Source: Cyanobacteria bacterium RU_5_0
GTDB lineage: Bacteria; Cyanobacteriota; Cyanobacteriia; Elainellales; Elainellaceae
DNA: 64,000 nucleotides
Direction: 5' to 3'
Assembly: GCA_012033255.1 (NCBI GenBank)
Contig: JAAUSF010000001.1
Coordinates: 62,001 to 126,000, forward strand
This document shows, piece by piece, positions 9,067 to 18,128 of the stretch. The stretch's first letter is position 1; each line of letters starts with the position of its first letter. Below the pieces are notes generated by a model. It was not told the DNA's origin. It ran no database searches and saw nothing but the letters and a program-made list of their open reading frames with translations. The position numbers were made by a program, and so were the translations under genes.

Positions 9067-12000
9067 ATGATTATGAATCAAAGCAGCGTTCAATGGCAAG
9101 CTGGAGATCTCATCCTGGATCTATATCGGGTGATCGGGATTTTGGGTCGGGATGAGTTTGGTGAGGTCTACAAAGTCCGACATTTGGGTTGGAATATTGA
9201 CCTGGCTGTGAAAACTCCGAAGCCAGAGATGGTTGCGGCAGTGGGGGGAGTTGAAAACTTCGAGCGTCGGATTGAATCATGGATCAACCTGGGTCAGCAT
9301 CCACATCTCGTTGGCTGCTACTATACTCGCCGCTTAGAGAGCCATCCCCTGGTGTTCGTAGACTATGTGGCTGGGGGAAGCTTGCGGCAGCGCATTGAGA
9401 CACGGCGGCTCTATGCCAATGGCACCGCTTCATCACTCCGTCGAATTCTTGATATTGCGATTCAATATGCTTGGGGGTTGCACTATGCCCACGAGCAGGG
9501 CTTGATTCACCAGAATGCGACCCCCGATAACGCCATGATGACCCCCGATGGAGTCGTCAAGGTGAGCGATTTTGGACTGGGATGGGCGCAGGTGGCATAT
9601 TGTGCCCCGGAGCAGGCACAGCAAGGCACTATTACGCCACGCACGGATGTCTGGGGTTGGGGGTTGACTCTCCTGGAGATGCTTCTAGGACGGCGAACCT
9701 GGGCATCGGGGACGCTGGCGTCTCAAGCACTCGCCCATTATCTGGAAACAGGCGGCAAGGATGCCCAAATTCCCATGCCTGCTCAAATGGCTGAACTGCT
9801 GAAACACTGTTTTCAAGAGAACCCGGAGCAGCGTCCGGCAAACCTGCGCGAGGTGGCGATCGAACTGCAAAGCCTTTATCAGCAAGTCGTTGGCAGCACC
9901 TACCCTCGCCAAGAACCTAATATTCCGAGGGAGACCGCTTGCACTCTCAACAATCATGCCGTTGCGCTCTGGGATTTAGGACGCCCTGAAGAGTCCCTGC
10001 GGCTTTGGGATCAAGCCCTTGCCATTCAGCCACACCATCAAGAATCGATTTACAACCGGGGAATTGTGCTGTGGCGATCGGGCAGAATCGCGGACGACAA
10101 CACGTTACTCCGACAACTAGATGCCAGCCGCACCCAGGCCGACGATTGGACTGTCGATTATCTCTTGAGCCTGGTACATCTGGAGCGCGGAGATTATCAA
10201 ACCGCCTTGAGGTTATTAGAAAGCATTCAAGCCAGAGGGACTCAGCAGGACGACATCGAAGCAATGATTGCCCTGGTTCGAGAACGCCTCCCCTATTCGC
10301 GACAGCTTTTACCAGAGTTTGGCGATCGCGCGGCTGCCCTGCGTAACACCCCTTACATGATTACGGCGATCGCCCTGAGTCCGACGGGTCACTATGCTCT
10401 ATCTGGAGGAGATGACCAAACGATTCGGTTTTGGGAAGTGGCATCGGGTAAAAGCTGGGTGTTCAGAGGGCACCAGGGGCGGGTTTCGTCTGTAACGTTC
10501 AGTCCGGATGGCAGTAATGTGCTATCGGGCAGTGCTGATAAGACCGTGAAACTGTGGAATTTGGCATCCACGAGTCATCTTCATACGTTTGGTGGACGAG
10601 AAGAACGTGCCTCTGGGCTAAGACGATTTCTGGGTGGCGGTTCCAATCAGAGTCAGAAAGATGCTCATACCAGCCTCATCAACGCGATCGCCATTAGTCC
10701 GGATGGTCGCTATGTGCTGTCGGGCAGCGACGATCGCACGATCAAACTCTGGGAAGTAGCGACTGGAAAATGCCTGCGAACCTTCAAGGGGCATCGAGAG
10801 CGGGTATTTGCGGTGGTATTTAGCCCCGACCGCCAGCACATCCTTTCCGCCAGTGATGATCAGTCGATTCGATTGTGGAGCATTGCGACAGGTGGGGTCG
10901 TGCGAACTCTGGACGGACATCAGCGCCTCACCTCGATCGCCCTTAGCCCCAATGGACAGTTTGTGCTGGCAGGGGATAGCCCGGTTCGGATGTGGGATAT
11001 CATGTCTGGTCAAGTGGTACGAACCTTTGAAGGACATGAATCTGAAGTGAAAGCGGTGGCTTTCAGTCCCGATGGTCGGTCTATTTTATCTGGTGCCGAC
11101 GATAGCCGGCTAAAACTCTGGGACATCGCCACAGGTCGCTGTCTGCGAACCTTTGAAGGACATGAATCTGGCATCCACTCGATCGCTGTTAGCCAGGATG
11201 GTCGCTATGTGCTTTCCACCGATGGCAGTGTCATGAAGCTGTGGGCGGTTCACTGCACCACGCCTCCCACTTATGCGCCGCTCCGATTGTCTCATCTGCC
11301 GATGCCAGATGTAGTCATTACGGGCGATCGGATGTATGAGCAAGAGCTAGCCCAAGCTCAGGCAGCCCTTAGTCAGGGAGATGCGGTTGCCGCGGCCTCG
11401 CGGATTCGTCGGGCACGATCGCAGTCTGGCTATAACCGAGCCATGGAAGCTGTTCAAGCATGGCTGAACCTATATCCCTATTTGCCGCGTCAGGCGTTCA
11501 ATGGAGCTTGGGAACAAATTGCCTATACACGCCACATGGATGTGATCGGGACGGTGGCATTTAGTCCGGATGGCAACCAAGCCTTGTCGGGTGGTGCGGA
11601 TACCACGCTGAAACTGTGGGATACGGCAAGCGATCGCTGTCTACTTAGTTTTGAGGGACATCGAGGGAGCGTTGAAGCTGTCACCTTCAGCCCGGATGGA
11701 CGCTATGCCCTCTCCGGTAGCACAGATACAACTCTCAAACTTTGGGATGTCAGCACGGGCGACTGTCTACGAACCTTCGAGGGGCATGGTGGGGCTGTTC
11801 ATGCCGTAGCCGTTGCTCCTAAAGGTCGCTATGCGCTATCGGGTAGTGCAGATGGCATCCTGAAACTGTGGGATATGACGACGGGTCATTGCTTGCGAAC
11901 GTTTACTCGCCATCGAGACCGAGTAACGGCGGTAACTCTCAGCCCCGATGGACGCTATGCGCTATCAGGAAGCCTCGATAAAACGCTCAAACTCTGGGAT

Positions 12001-14136
12001 CTGACGACGGGCGAAACCCTCCGCACATTTGAGGGGCATATTGCCGCGATCCATTCGATCGCCATGAGCCTGGATGGACGTTACGCCCTTTCCGGTAGCG
12101 ATGACCAAACCCTAAAACTCTGGGATGTGAATACGAGCGATTGTCTACGGACGTTTAGCGGACACAGTGCCGCCATTCATGCTGTTGCATTCAGTGCCGA
12201 TGGACACTATGCGCTCTCAGGCAGCGATGATCAGTCTCTTAAACTGTGGGATGTCAATACAGGCGATTGTTTGCGAACCCTCACCGGACATTCTGCTGCC
12301 ATCCAGGCGGTTGCTTTTAGTCTAGACAGCCGCTATGCTCTCTCTGGCGGTACCGATCGCACCCTCAAACTGTGGATTTTGGATTGGGAGCTTGCCGATC
12401 GAGAATCCACTCAATGGGATGAAGGAGCTAGACCCTACCTGGATGTATTTCTTGCCCTGCATACGCCCCGGGCTGCAACGTTACCTACCAATCGACAACC
12501 GAGTGAACAAGAAGTCGCTCAGGCACTCCGTCCTCAAGGAACTCCCGTTTGGACAGATGCAGATCTCAGCAATCTGATGCAGACTCTCCGCTATGCCGGA
12601 TATGGCTGGCTGCGCCCGGAAGGAGTGCGACAACAATTAGTCACGCTAACCCGTGGATTGATCCACCAGACGGTTGTGCAACCCGTTGCTAAACAAGCAG
12701 TCGATGCCACGGTGTTCCCAACGGGTTTTGCCATCGACAATCCTACTGTCTTTCCAACTGAGTTCATTGAAGCGGAAACGGCCGCTAAGGTGATTTTGAC
12801 GGTTACAGAAGGCACCCTCAAAGGCGAAGAGTACACATTCCGCGATCGCACAATTTGCATCATTGGTCGTGCTAAAGATTGTCATCTCCAGCTTCCGAGT
12901 GACGAGAACCACAAAACCGTTTCCCGCTATCATTGCCTGTTAGATATTGATCCCCCGACCATCCGTATCCGCGATCTCGGCAGTCTGCATGGCACTTATG
13001 TCAACGGTCAGATTATCGGACGCCGTAAGCCCAACCAATCTCCGGAAGAGGGTGTTCAGATGAACTCGCCTGGAATTGACCTGACGATGGGGGATGAAAT
13101 CAAGCTGGGTAAAACGGTCTTCAAAGTTCGGATTGATGCGCCTAACGCCGATCGAGAGCGAACGATCGCGACTTCCTTTGCAACGGCAATTGGGGATCAA
13201 ACGGCGCTGTTCGATCGCCGTGATCTCAACCAATCTGATGCACCCGTGGCAAATGGGAGTCACCCTCAGAATTTGTCGATCGACGGTTACACGCCCTTAC
13301 GTCAATTAGAGAGTGGCGAATTTAGCGAGGTCTATTTGGCACGAGATAGCCAGAACAACCAACTCGTCACCCTGAAACTACTGCGAACAGAAAAGGGACC
13401 TCAATCGGCGGCGATCGAAACGCTGTTGCAAGATGTCGAGAGTCTGCGCGGTTTACAACACCCCAACATCATCCAACTTTTGAATTCTGGCTACTCGAAT
13501 GGGGCGCTTTTCTTTGCTCAAGACTATTGTGAAGGCAACACTGTAGCGGAACTCATTCAACGACGCGGCGGACGCTTATCTGTGGAAGAAGCGGTGTCGA
13601 TCGCCGCGCAAGTTTTAGAGGGGCTGGAATATGCCCATGATGCCGAAGTTCCACTCACCAGAGCCAATGGCAGGTTTGCTCAGGGACGCGGCTTTATCCA
13701 TTGCAACCTGAATCCGGCAACTATCCTGCTAGCGACGAGCCAAACGGCTCAGGTGGCGAAAATTGCTGACTACGGTTTAGCCCGTTCTCTGGATCAAGCC
13801 GGATTGCGAAATCAATCCACTAGCACCGCCACTAATCCTTCGGCATTTATGCCGCGTCAACAAGCCGTAGATTTCAAATACATCAGACCAGACATCGATA
13901 TTTGGGCAGCCGCTGCTTGCCTTTACTATATGCTCACAGGTGCCTATCCCCGCGATTTTGGCGATCGTGATCCTTACCTGGTCTTGCTGCAAACAGAACC
14001 GATCGCCATCCGCGATCGCGATGCTTCTATCCCCAAACAACTTGCCGAGTTAATTGACCTCGCCCTAGTGGATGCCCCTGAAATCTTCTTCAAAAATGCA
14101 ACTGCCTTCAAGCGGGCATTGAAGAGCATCGCTTAG
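9067..14136 (+). CDS. giant WD40/FHA protein with two degenerate protein kinase domains
   Basis: The 1689 residues contain, in order: a kinase-like domain (about 15-280), a short TPR-like part (290-345), seven WD40 repeats (430-730), a helical linker (755-815), seven more WD40 repeats (820-1110), an FHA domain (1240-1360, with SRYH and GSLHGTYVNG) and a second kinase-like domain (1405-1689). The first kinase keeps the glycine loop, AVK and DFG, but HRDLKPEN reads HQNATPDN (N150 for the catalytic Asp). The second reads HCNLNPAT (N1547) and DYG. Both are therefore probably pseudokinases, and the protein a phosphothreonine-reading scaffold. It stands alone with its own upstream region. Known relatives are Pkn2-type WD40 kinases of cyanobacteria. 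Confidence 0.9.
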   Translation: MIMNQSSVQWQAGDLILDLYRVIGILGRDEFGEVYKVRHLGWNIDLAVKTPKPEMVAAVGGVENFERRIESWINLGQHPHLVGCYYTRRLESHPLVFVDYVAGGSLRQRIETRRLYANGTASSLRRILDIAIQYAWGLHYAHEQGLIHQNATPDNAMMTPDGVVKVSDFGLGWAQVAYCAPEQAQQGTITPRTDVWGWGLTLLEMLLGRRTWASGTLASQALAHYLETGGKDAQIPMPAQMAELLKHCFQENPEQRPANLREVAIELQSLYQQVVGSTYPRQEPNIPRETACTLNNHAVALWDLGRPEESLRLWDQALAIQPHHQESIYNRGIVLWRSGRIADDNTLLRQLDASRTQADDWTVDYLLSLVHLERGDYQTALRLLESIQARGTQQDDIEAMIALVRERLPYSRQLLPEFGDRAAALRNTPYMITAIALSPTGHYALSGGDDQTIRFWEVASGKSWVFRGHQGRVSSVTFSPDGSNVLSGSADKTVKLWNLASTSHLHTFGGREERASGLRRFLGGGSNQSQKDAHTSLINAIAISPDGRYVLSGSDDRTIKLWEVATGKCLRTFKGHRERVFAVVFSPDRQHILSASDDQSIRLWSIATGGVVRTLDGHQRLTSIALSPNGQFVLAGDSPVRMWDIMSGQVVRTFEGHESEVKAVAFSPDGRSILSGADDSRLKLWDIATGRCLRTFEGHESGIHSIAVSQDGRYVLSTDGSVMKLWAVHCTTPPTYAPLRLSHLPMPDVVITGDRMYEQELAQAQAALSQGDAVAAASRIRRARSQSGYNRAMEAVQAWLNLYPYLPRQAFNGAWEQIAYTRHMDVIGTVAFSPDGNQALSGGADTTLKLWDTASDRCLLSFEGHRGSVEAVTFSPDGRYALSGSTDTTLKLWDVSTGDCLRTFEGHGGAVHAVAVAPKGRYALSGSADGILKLWDMTTGHCLRTFTRHRDRVTAVTLSPDGRYALSGSLDKTLKLWDLTTGETLRTFEGHIAAIHSIAMSLDGRYALSGSDDQTLKLWDVNTSDCLRTFSGHSAAIHAVAFSADGHYALSGSDDQSLKLWDVNTGDCLRTLTGHSAAIQAVAFSLDSRYALSGGTDRTLKLWILDWELADRESTQWDEGARPYLDVFLALHTPRAATLPTNRQPSEQEVAQALRPQGTPVWTDADLSNLMQTLRYAGYGWLRPEGVRQQLVTLTRGLIHQTVVQPVAKQAVDATVFPTGFAIDNPTVFPTEFIEAETAAKVILTVTEGTLKGEEYTFRDRTICIIGRAKDCHLQLPSDENHKTVSRYHCLLDIDPPTIRIRDLGSLHGTYVNGQIIGRRKPNQSPEEGVQMNSPGIDLTMGDEIKLGKTVFKVRIDAPNADRERTIATSFATAIGDQTALFDRRDLNQSDAPVANGSHPQNLSIDGYTPLRQLESGEFSEVYLARDSQNNQLVTLKLLRTEKGPQSAAIETLLQDVESLRGLQHPNIIQLLNSGYSNGALFFAQDYCEGNTVAELIQRRGGRLSVEEAVSIAAQVLEGLEYAHDAEVPLTRANGRFAQGRGFIHCNLNPATILLATSQTAQVAKIADYGLARSLDQAGLRNQSTSTATNPSAFMPRQQAVDFKYIRPDIDIWAAAACLYYMLTGAYPRDFGDRDPYLVLLQTEPIAIRDRDASIPKQLAELIDLALVDAPEIFFKNATAFKRALKSIA

Positions 14137-14503
14137 GGATGAGGGATGAAGGGGATAGCTAGCATAAAATGGTGATCGGTCTCATTCCTTATCTAAAAGG
14201 AATAATGTGGCAAACGATCGATCTATAGCCATAGTCAGTTAGGTTAGGACATGGACATTTTTGTGGGGCGGCGGAGCCGCCCCACAAAAATGTCCTAACC
14301 AATATGACTATGGCTATAAAACCCCATCAGAGGATGTTATGGCTAAGTGCTGAGTTCTGAGGACTGAGTGCTGAGTCAGGATTGATTGACCGTTTGCCTT
14401 TCAGCCTTTGGCATTGTGCCTCTTGCGTTTCTAGCATGAATGCAAGCTGTGTGAGAAGTGCGCTAAAATTTGGACTAGCCATTCACTAAGTCTGTGAACT
14501 GCA
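14137..14503. other. intergenic region with MITE copy B and short degenerate repeats
   Basis: It contains the 95-bp element at 14224-14318, followed at about 14350-14380 by imperfect CTGAGT-type short repeats. No gene is visible. Confidence 0.6.
14224..14318. repeat. MITE-like palindromic element, copy B (95 bp)
   Basis: It has the same length and nearly the same sequence as 2216-2310, with tips TATAGCCATAGTCA and TGACTATGGCTATA. The tips are perfect inverses here. The high identity between copies suggests recent movement. Confidence 0.87.
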
Positions 14504-14689
14504 ATGAGTGACAAAGAAGCAGTTATTGAACTTCTAAAGCGCTTGCCTTCTGAAGTATCACTCCGTGAAATCCTTCGAGAGATCGAGTTCATCGCTGCGG
14601 TCAAAGAGGGTTTAGATGAGATCGATCAGGGAGAAGGGGTGTCAGTCGAAGCGGTCGAGAAAATGATGGAAGCATGGACTACGCCATAA
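14504..14689 (+). CDS. antitoxin of a ParE/RelE-type toxin-antitoxin pair
   Basis: This is a 61-residue acidic, helical protein with an LLKRLP segment and a charged C terminus, the usual look of cyanobacterial antitoxins that precede ParE-type toxins. It overlaps the toxin start by 16 bp, so translation is coupled. It should bind and neutralise the toxin and repress the operon. I do not see a clear DNA-binding fold, so the family name is left open. Confidence 0.75.
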   Translation: MSDKEAVIELLKRLPSEVSLREILREIEFIAAVKEGLDEIDQGEGVSVEAVEKMMEAWTTP

Positions 14690-14970
14690 TCTTTTCTCCA
14701 AAAGCGGTTGGGGATTTAGAGACAATTGTCCGGTATATTTCTCTGACCAACCCAAGTGCTGCAAAGAAAGTAGGGCAAAGCCTCCTTGAAAAGACTAAGG
14801 ATCTGAGTCAGTTTCCGTTCAAAGGTCAGAAAGTGCCTGAGTTTGACAGTCCCGACATTCGGCAACTCATTCTAAAGCCATATCGAATTGTTTACAGAGT
14901 TGAAGAGGGCAAAAAGCTCATCAGCATTGCTCGCTTTTGGCATTCATCTCAGGAGAACCTCGAACTTTAG
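14674..14970 (+). CDS. ParE/RelE-superfamily toxin
   Basis: The 98-residue protein has the FSPKAVGDLETIVRYI opening helix, the IRQLILKPYRIVYRV central strands and an IARFWHSSQ end, the standard signature of ParE/RelE toxins. Such proteins poison gyrase or cut mRNA on ribosomes; the sequence does not decide which. It is partnered by the overlapping antitoxin and followed 20 bp later by an attC-like repeat, which suggests a mobile cassette. Confidence 0.85.
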   Translation: MDYAIIFSPKAVGDLETIVRYISLTNPSAAKKVGQSLLEKTKDLSQFPFKGQKVPEFDSPDIRQLILKPYRIVYRVEEGKKLISIARFWHSSQENLEL

Positions 14971-14990
14971 AGTCCTGGTACATCTGCCGT

Positions 14991-15073
14991 ATAACGATTG
15001 AGTTCAGCGGCGGCTAGTAACTTTGGCATCCTACCGACCATCTCTATTCCGCCGCTGCAACGATTTGTTATGC
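14991..15073 (+). repeat. attC-like integron recombination site (candidate)
   Basis: An 83-bp imperfect palindrome runs from ATAACGATTGAG to a GTTATGC end box. The inner arms CAGCGGCGG and CCGCCGCTG pair perfectly, and the right arm has one extra base (GTTGCAG against GTTCAG), which recalls the extrahelical bases of attC sites. It starts 20 bp after the toxin stop. A related half site follows the GNAT gene at 19991-20020. No integrase gene is visible. Confidence 0.5.
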
Positions 15074-15214
15074 CTTAACCTCACCGATTACTCCCTAAAT
15101 TTCCAATATTTCGTCCTCTTTTTAGAGAATTTCCCAGAACTTAAAATCTCCGCAACACTCTAACTGGCACTTAATAATTTCAAAAATAAAGACACGTTTA
15201 CTCTGAGCAAAGTT

Positions 15215-16027
15215 CTACACTTTGCTATACTCAGAGCGCTTAAGCAGACTCAAACTATCGGTGAAAGATAAGTCATCTTCTTCACCAAGGTTTAATGTGC
15301 ATTGCACCCAATCTATCCGTTCTATCATGCGAGAACGGATAGATTTAACCAGAGCATTCCACGATCCAATGTCACCCGAATTTGTGATGGCCTTAATTTC
15401 AATAAGTTCTTCCACATCTAGTAATAATGGTTGGGCTAGTTGTACACAATAGGGTGAACGAAGTTCAGCAGTAAAACTAACGGAATAGCTTTTGGCACCA
15501 GATGTCTTATTCTTCAGATTTGTAGCACGCACAACGGCTGTCACCTGTGATGCCCCAAGAGGTTTATTGGTTGTTACATTGCGAAGGTGGCTTGGGAATA
15601 TAAAGATTTCATTACTCTGTTCGTTCAATTCCTTATTGGAAAAACACACCAAAGCGTAATGACTTTCTTTTTTTCTACCAGAAGGCAAAGATGCACGGCT
15701 CGTGATGAAGCAATGAATTGGCAATCTTCTTACCACGCCTTGTGCATCAACCCAGGCGTTCCATATAACCACATCATTCGGTGCCACATCAATTAGCTTA
15801 GGTTTGCTGGGCATTGGCGAAAAAATCACATGTAAAGAAGCTATTTCAGGTGCTGCAACTTTAGCGTTTTCACCAAGGGACTGACCAATTCCCCAAAAGA
15901 AGTATCCACCACCTAACTGGCGTTCCCACTCCTTCCTGCGGATAATTGCCGCCAACTCTTCGCCAGCTTCTGTTCCCATTTTGGTCCAGCAGAATGTCGG
16001 GGGAATTTTTTTCATAATCGTGTCCAT
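15215..16027 (-). CDS. protein of unknown function (270 aa)
   Basis: I do not recognise this family. The protein is soluble, with an FFWGIG motif near residue 45 and a PYCVQL motif near residue 202. A remnant at 18125-18370 has a similar FWGYG...PYAVFL pair, so a family may be present twice. The first ATG (16027) lies inside the half MITE at 16021-16054; the next ATG at 16015 (MKKIPPTF) may be the original start. It is divergent from the HTH/ImmA-IrrE/PIN genes and sits in the accessory island. Confidence 0.6.
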   Translation of the reverse strand: MDTIMKKIPPTFCWTKMGTEAGEELAAIIRRKEWERQLGGGYFFWGIGQSLGENAKVAAPEIASLHVIFSPMPSKPKLIDVAPNDVVIWNAWVDAQGVVRRLPIHCFITSRASLPSGRKKESHYALVCFSNKELNEQSNEIFIFPSHLRNVTTNKPLGASQVTAVVRATNLKNKTSGAKSYSVSFTAELRSPYCVQLAQPLLLDVEELIEIKAITNSGDIGSWNALVKSIRSRMIERIDWVQCTLNLGEEDDLSFTDSLSLLKRSEYSKV

Positions 16028-16054
16028 GTCCTAACCTAACTGACTATGGCTATA
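16021..16054. repeat. half copy of the MITE-like element (copy C)
   Basis: The 34 bp ending in TGACTATGGCTATA match one arm of the 95-bp element at 2216 and 14224 in inverse orientation. The other arm is missing. Its inner end coincides with the annotated start codon of the minus-strand gene, so excision or deletion here has probably rewritten that gene's 5' end. Confidence 0.8.
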
Positions 16055-16096
16055 TCATTATGCTATTCATTAGTAATTATCGAATAGCATGATGAA
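16054..16096. promoter_or_regulatory. operator-like inverted repeat upstream of the HTH gene
   Basis: ATGCTATTC (16060-16068) and GAATAGCAT (16082-16090) are a perfect inverted pair, extendable to 15-bp imperfect arms. The site ends six bases before the ATG at 16102. Its position suits autoregulation by the HTH protein it precedes. It also lies between divergent genes. Confidence 0.5.
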
Positions 16097-16101
16097 TAGA
16101 C

Positions 16102-16472
16102 ATGACAAATGATCAAACTCAGTCGGTGGTTCAGCAATTACTATCCTGCCTAAGAGCTGATAGCCGCTCTTCAAGTGAAATCGCTCGACTAGCTCTGTGA
16201 GTCAGCCAACTGTTTCGCGTATGCGACGGTTCGATGGGAAGCGTCAGCGCATCAGTCAGTCATTCAATAAGCTATGCAATTTCTATGATGTGCTATCTGT
16301 TACAGATGGTAAAGCTAGTCATAGATACGATGATTTACTGCGAGACGCTATTATTGATGCATGGGACGGAACAGAGGCAGGTGGAAAAGCGTTGCTTGCA
16401 GTGATTAAGTGCCTGAAAGGGTTAAACAGAAAAGTAGATGACACAGCGGGAGATTCACTCGGACATATCTAA
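16102..16472 (+). pseudogene. HTH transcriptional regulator split by a one-base frameshift
   Basis: The frame from ATG 16102 encodes a helix ending in SSSEIARLAL and stops at 16195. The frame one base off continues from GTG 16197 with VSQPTVSRMRRF. Together they form a helix-turn-helix (IARLA-x-VSQPTVSR), so one base appears to be missing near 16193. The rest (AIIDAWDGTEAGGKALLAVIKCL) is conserved-looking. If the break is real, the C-terminal part could still be made from the GTG. The gene opens an operon with the ImmA/IrrE and PIN-like genes. Confidence 0.6.
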
Positions 16473-17484
16473 CCGTCAGATCGACAGGATCTTTGGTTCA
16501 CTGGAATCTGCTGGCTTCCCGCGCAGCATGCAAAATGTGCTGTTACCTGAATGGGTAACACCGGAAGTATTGTCAGATACTTCGGCATCATTAGAAATCG
16601 CAGCGATTCTCGCAAAGCGGCTTGGTCTTCGTACTAGTCTTCTTTTTGATGCAAATCCTCGAGTCGAATCGCTTCGGCGACGTGACGTAAAATACAAGCG
16701 TTCAATTCCCAACAAGTCGAAGAACCTGACGGCATCTACAGCAATTGCAGTTAGTGTTGCTGAATCGATCGCAGCAGCTTGTCGTGTGGAATTTATTCCA
16801 TTTGTCGGTAGTGCTAATGCTCTCCGTCAAGAGGTGCTGACTTCCTTTCCAGGTAACTGGCTAGGGCTGAGAAATTTACTCCTGTCTTGCTGGTCGCATG
16901 GCGTACCTGTGATTTATCTGGCTGAACTTGGCATCGGTGTAGCGAAAATGGATGGCATGGTAATTCATACAGACAGCCGACCCGTCATCATTTTGTCAAA
17001 AGCGTCTCCTCTCTGGGCGTGGCAACTCTTTATTTTGGCTCACGAAGTCGCTCACTTGGCACTGGGACATGTGGCTCCTAATGAAGTATTGATTGATGAG
17101 GAACTTAGCGAAGACTCCTACGCCCTGAAGGATGCTGACTTGGACGAGCGTGCGGCTGATATGTTCGCACTTGAACTATTAAATGGTAGATCAAATGCAA
17201 CTTATGTCTCAGCAGATAATCAGATTAATTTTAGGGAATTAGCCCATTCAGCATTTGAGCATGGCAAGGAACACCGTATCGATCCTGGGCACATTGCGTT
17301 GAACTTTGCGAATCAGTCAGGGAAATGGGGTATGGGTATTGAAGCCGCAAAGGTGCTACAAGGTGAGAATCCACCCGCACCAGTAATTATTAACGAAGCG
17401 ATGTGGGGCGGCATCAACCCTGAAACACTGCCTTTGGAGACCCTGGAATTCCTTGGTAGAGTTACTGGATCGCACCTTGAGTGA
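16438..17484 (+). CDS. ImmA/IrrE-family metallopeptidase
   Basis: The protease motif HEVAHLALGH (H-E-x-x-H) lies near residue 202, with a downstream DERAADMFA segment supplying the third ligand region, as in COG2856/ImmA-IrrE proteins. These cleave or inactivate a partner repressor. The N-terminal 120 residues (MQNVLLPEWVTPEVL onward) are the usual antitoxin-like region. ATG 16438 overlaps the HTH gene by 35 bp; the internal ATG 16528 is a good alternative start. It overlaps the PIN-like gene by four bases, so the two are translationally coupled. Confidence 0.85.
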   Translation: MTQREIHSDISNRQIDRIFGSLESAGFPRSMQNVLLPEWVTPEVLSDTSASLEIAAILAKRLGLRTSLLFDANPRVESLRRRDVKYKRSIPNKSKNLTASTAIAVSVAESIAAACRVEFIPFVGSANALRQEVLTSFPGNWLGLRNLLLSCWSHGVPVIYLAELGIGVAKMDGMVIHTDSRPVIILSKASPLWAWQLFILAHEVAHLALGHVAPNEVLIDEELSEDSYALKDADLDERAADMFALELLNGRSNATYVSADNQINFRELAHSAFEHGKEHRIDPGHIALNFANQSGKWGMGIEAAKVLQGENPPAPVIINEAMWGGINPETLPLETLEFLGRVTGSHLE

Positions 17485-18128
17485 GGTCGTTCATGGATCG
17501 GCTGCTTCTGATCGATAACGATGCCTTACTTAAACTTGCACGTTATGGGCTACTTGATGAGGTCATAGCTCGATTCGATTTCACAATCACCGATGTACGG
17601 GTACTTGCGACTGCAAAATACGTCCTCCTTCCCGCCAAAAATCGCTTGCTTTTTTGTGAGGATGAAGAGAGCTACTCTAGGCTAAAATCATTCCTCAAAA
17701 TCGCTAAACCCCTGGATGCTAGATCGGCTGACCCAGATCTACTGGATGCAATGAGTGCGGTACAAAATATTGATACCGGAGAAGCCTTGCTGCTTGCAGT
17801 AGGTGCTACTGCTAGAGATGCACTTATCATTACAGGCGATAAGCGATCGCTAGCAGCACTTTGCTCCCATGAATCTGTCGCTCACCTCGCCAATGCACTG
17901 GCGGGTCGTGTGATATCGATGGAAGTGTTGTTCTCGTACTTAGTCGAGAATCAATTTACTCACGTCCAAGAGTGCGTGAGATCAAAGCCTGATGTCGATA
18001 AAGCATTGAACATTGCATTTGGCGTAACTATTCCTGCAAGTTATGAGTCAGTGCAAGAGGCGCTAGCTTCGTATATCAATCATCTGCGTGCTGTGACAGG
18101 GGACTTACTATACACAAAATCTGGTTAA
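17481..18128 (+). CDS. PIN-like domain protein (probable nuclease toxin)
   Basis: The 215-residue protein opens with LLIDNDALLKLARYG, has a central DTGEALLLA and then ALIITGDKRSLAAL. These are the spaced acidic residues of PIN nucleases. GTG 17481 overlaps the preceding stop (GTGA); ATG 17493 is the alternative start. Its coupling to a COG2856 protease and an HTH regulator suggests a three-part toxin module in which proteolysis of the regulator releases the operon. The nuclease activity is inferred from fold motifs only. Confidence 0.7.
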   Translation: MRSFMDRLLLIDNDALLKLARYGLLDEVIARFDFTITDVRVLATAKYVLLPAKNRLLFCEDEESYSRLKSFLKIAKPLDARSADPDLLDAMSAVQNIDTGEALLLAVGATARDALIITGDKRSLAALCSHESVAHLANALAGRVISMEVLFSYLVENQFTHVQECVRSKPDVDKALNIAFGVTIPASYESVQEALASYINHLRAVTGDLLYTKSG

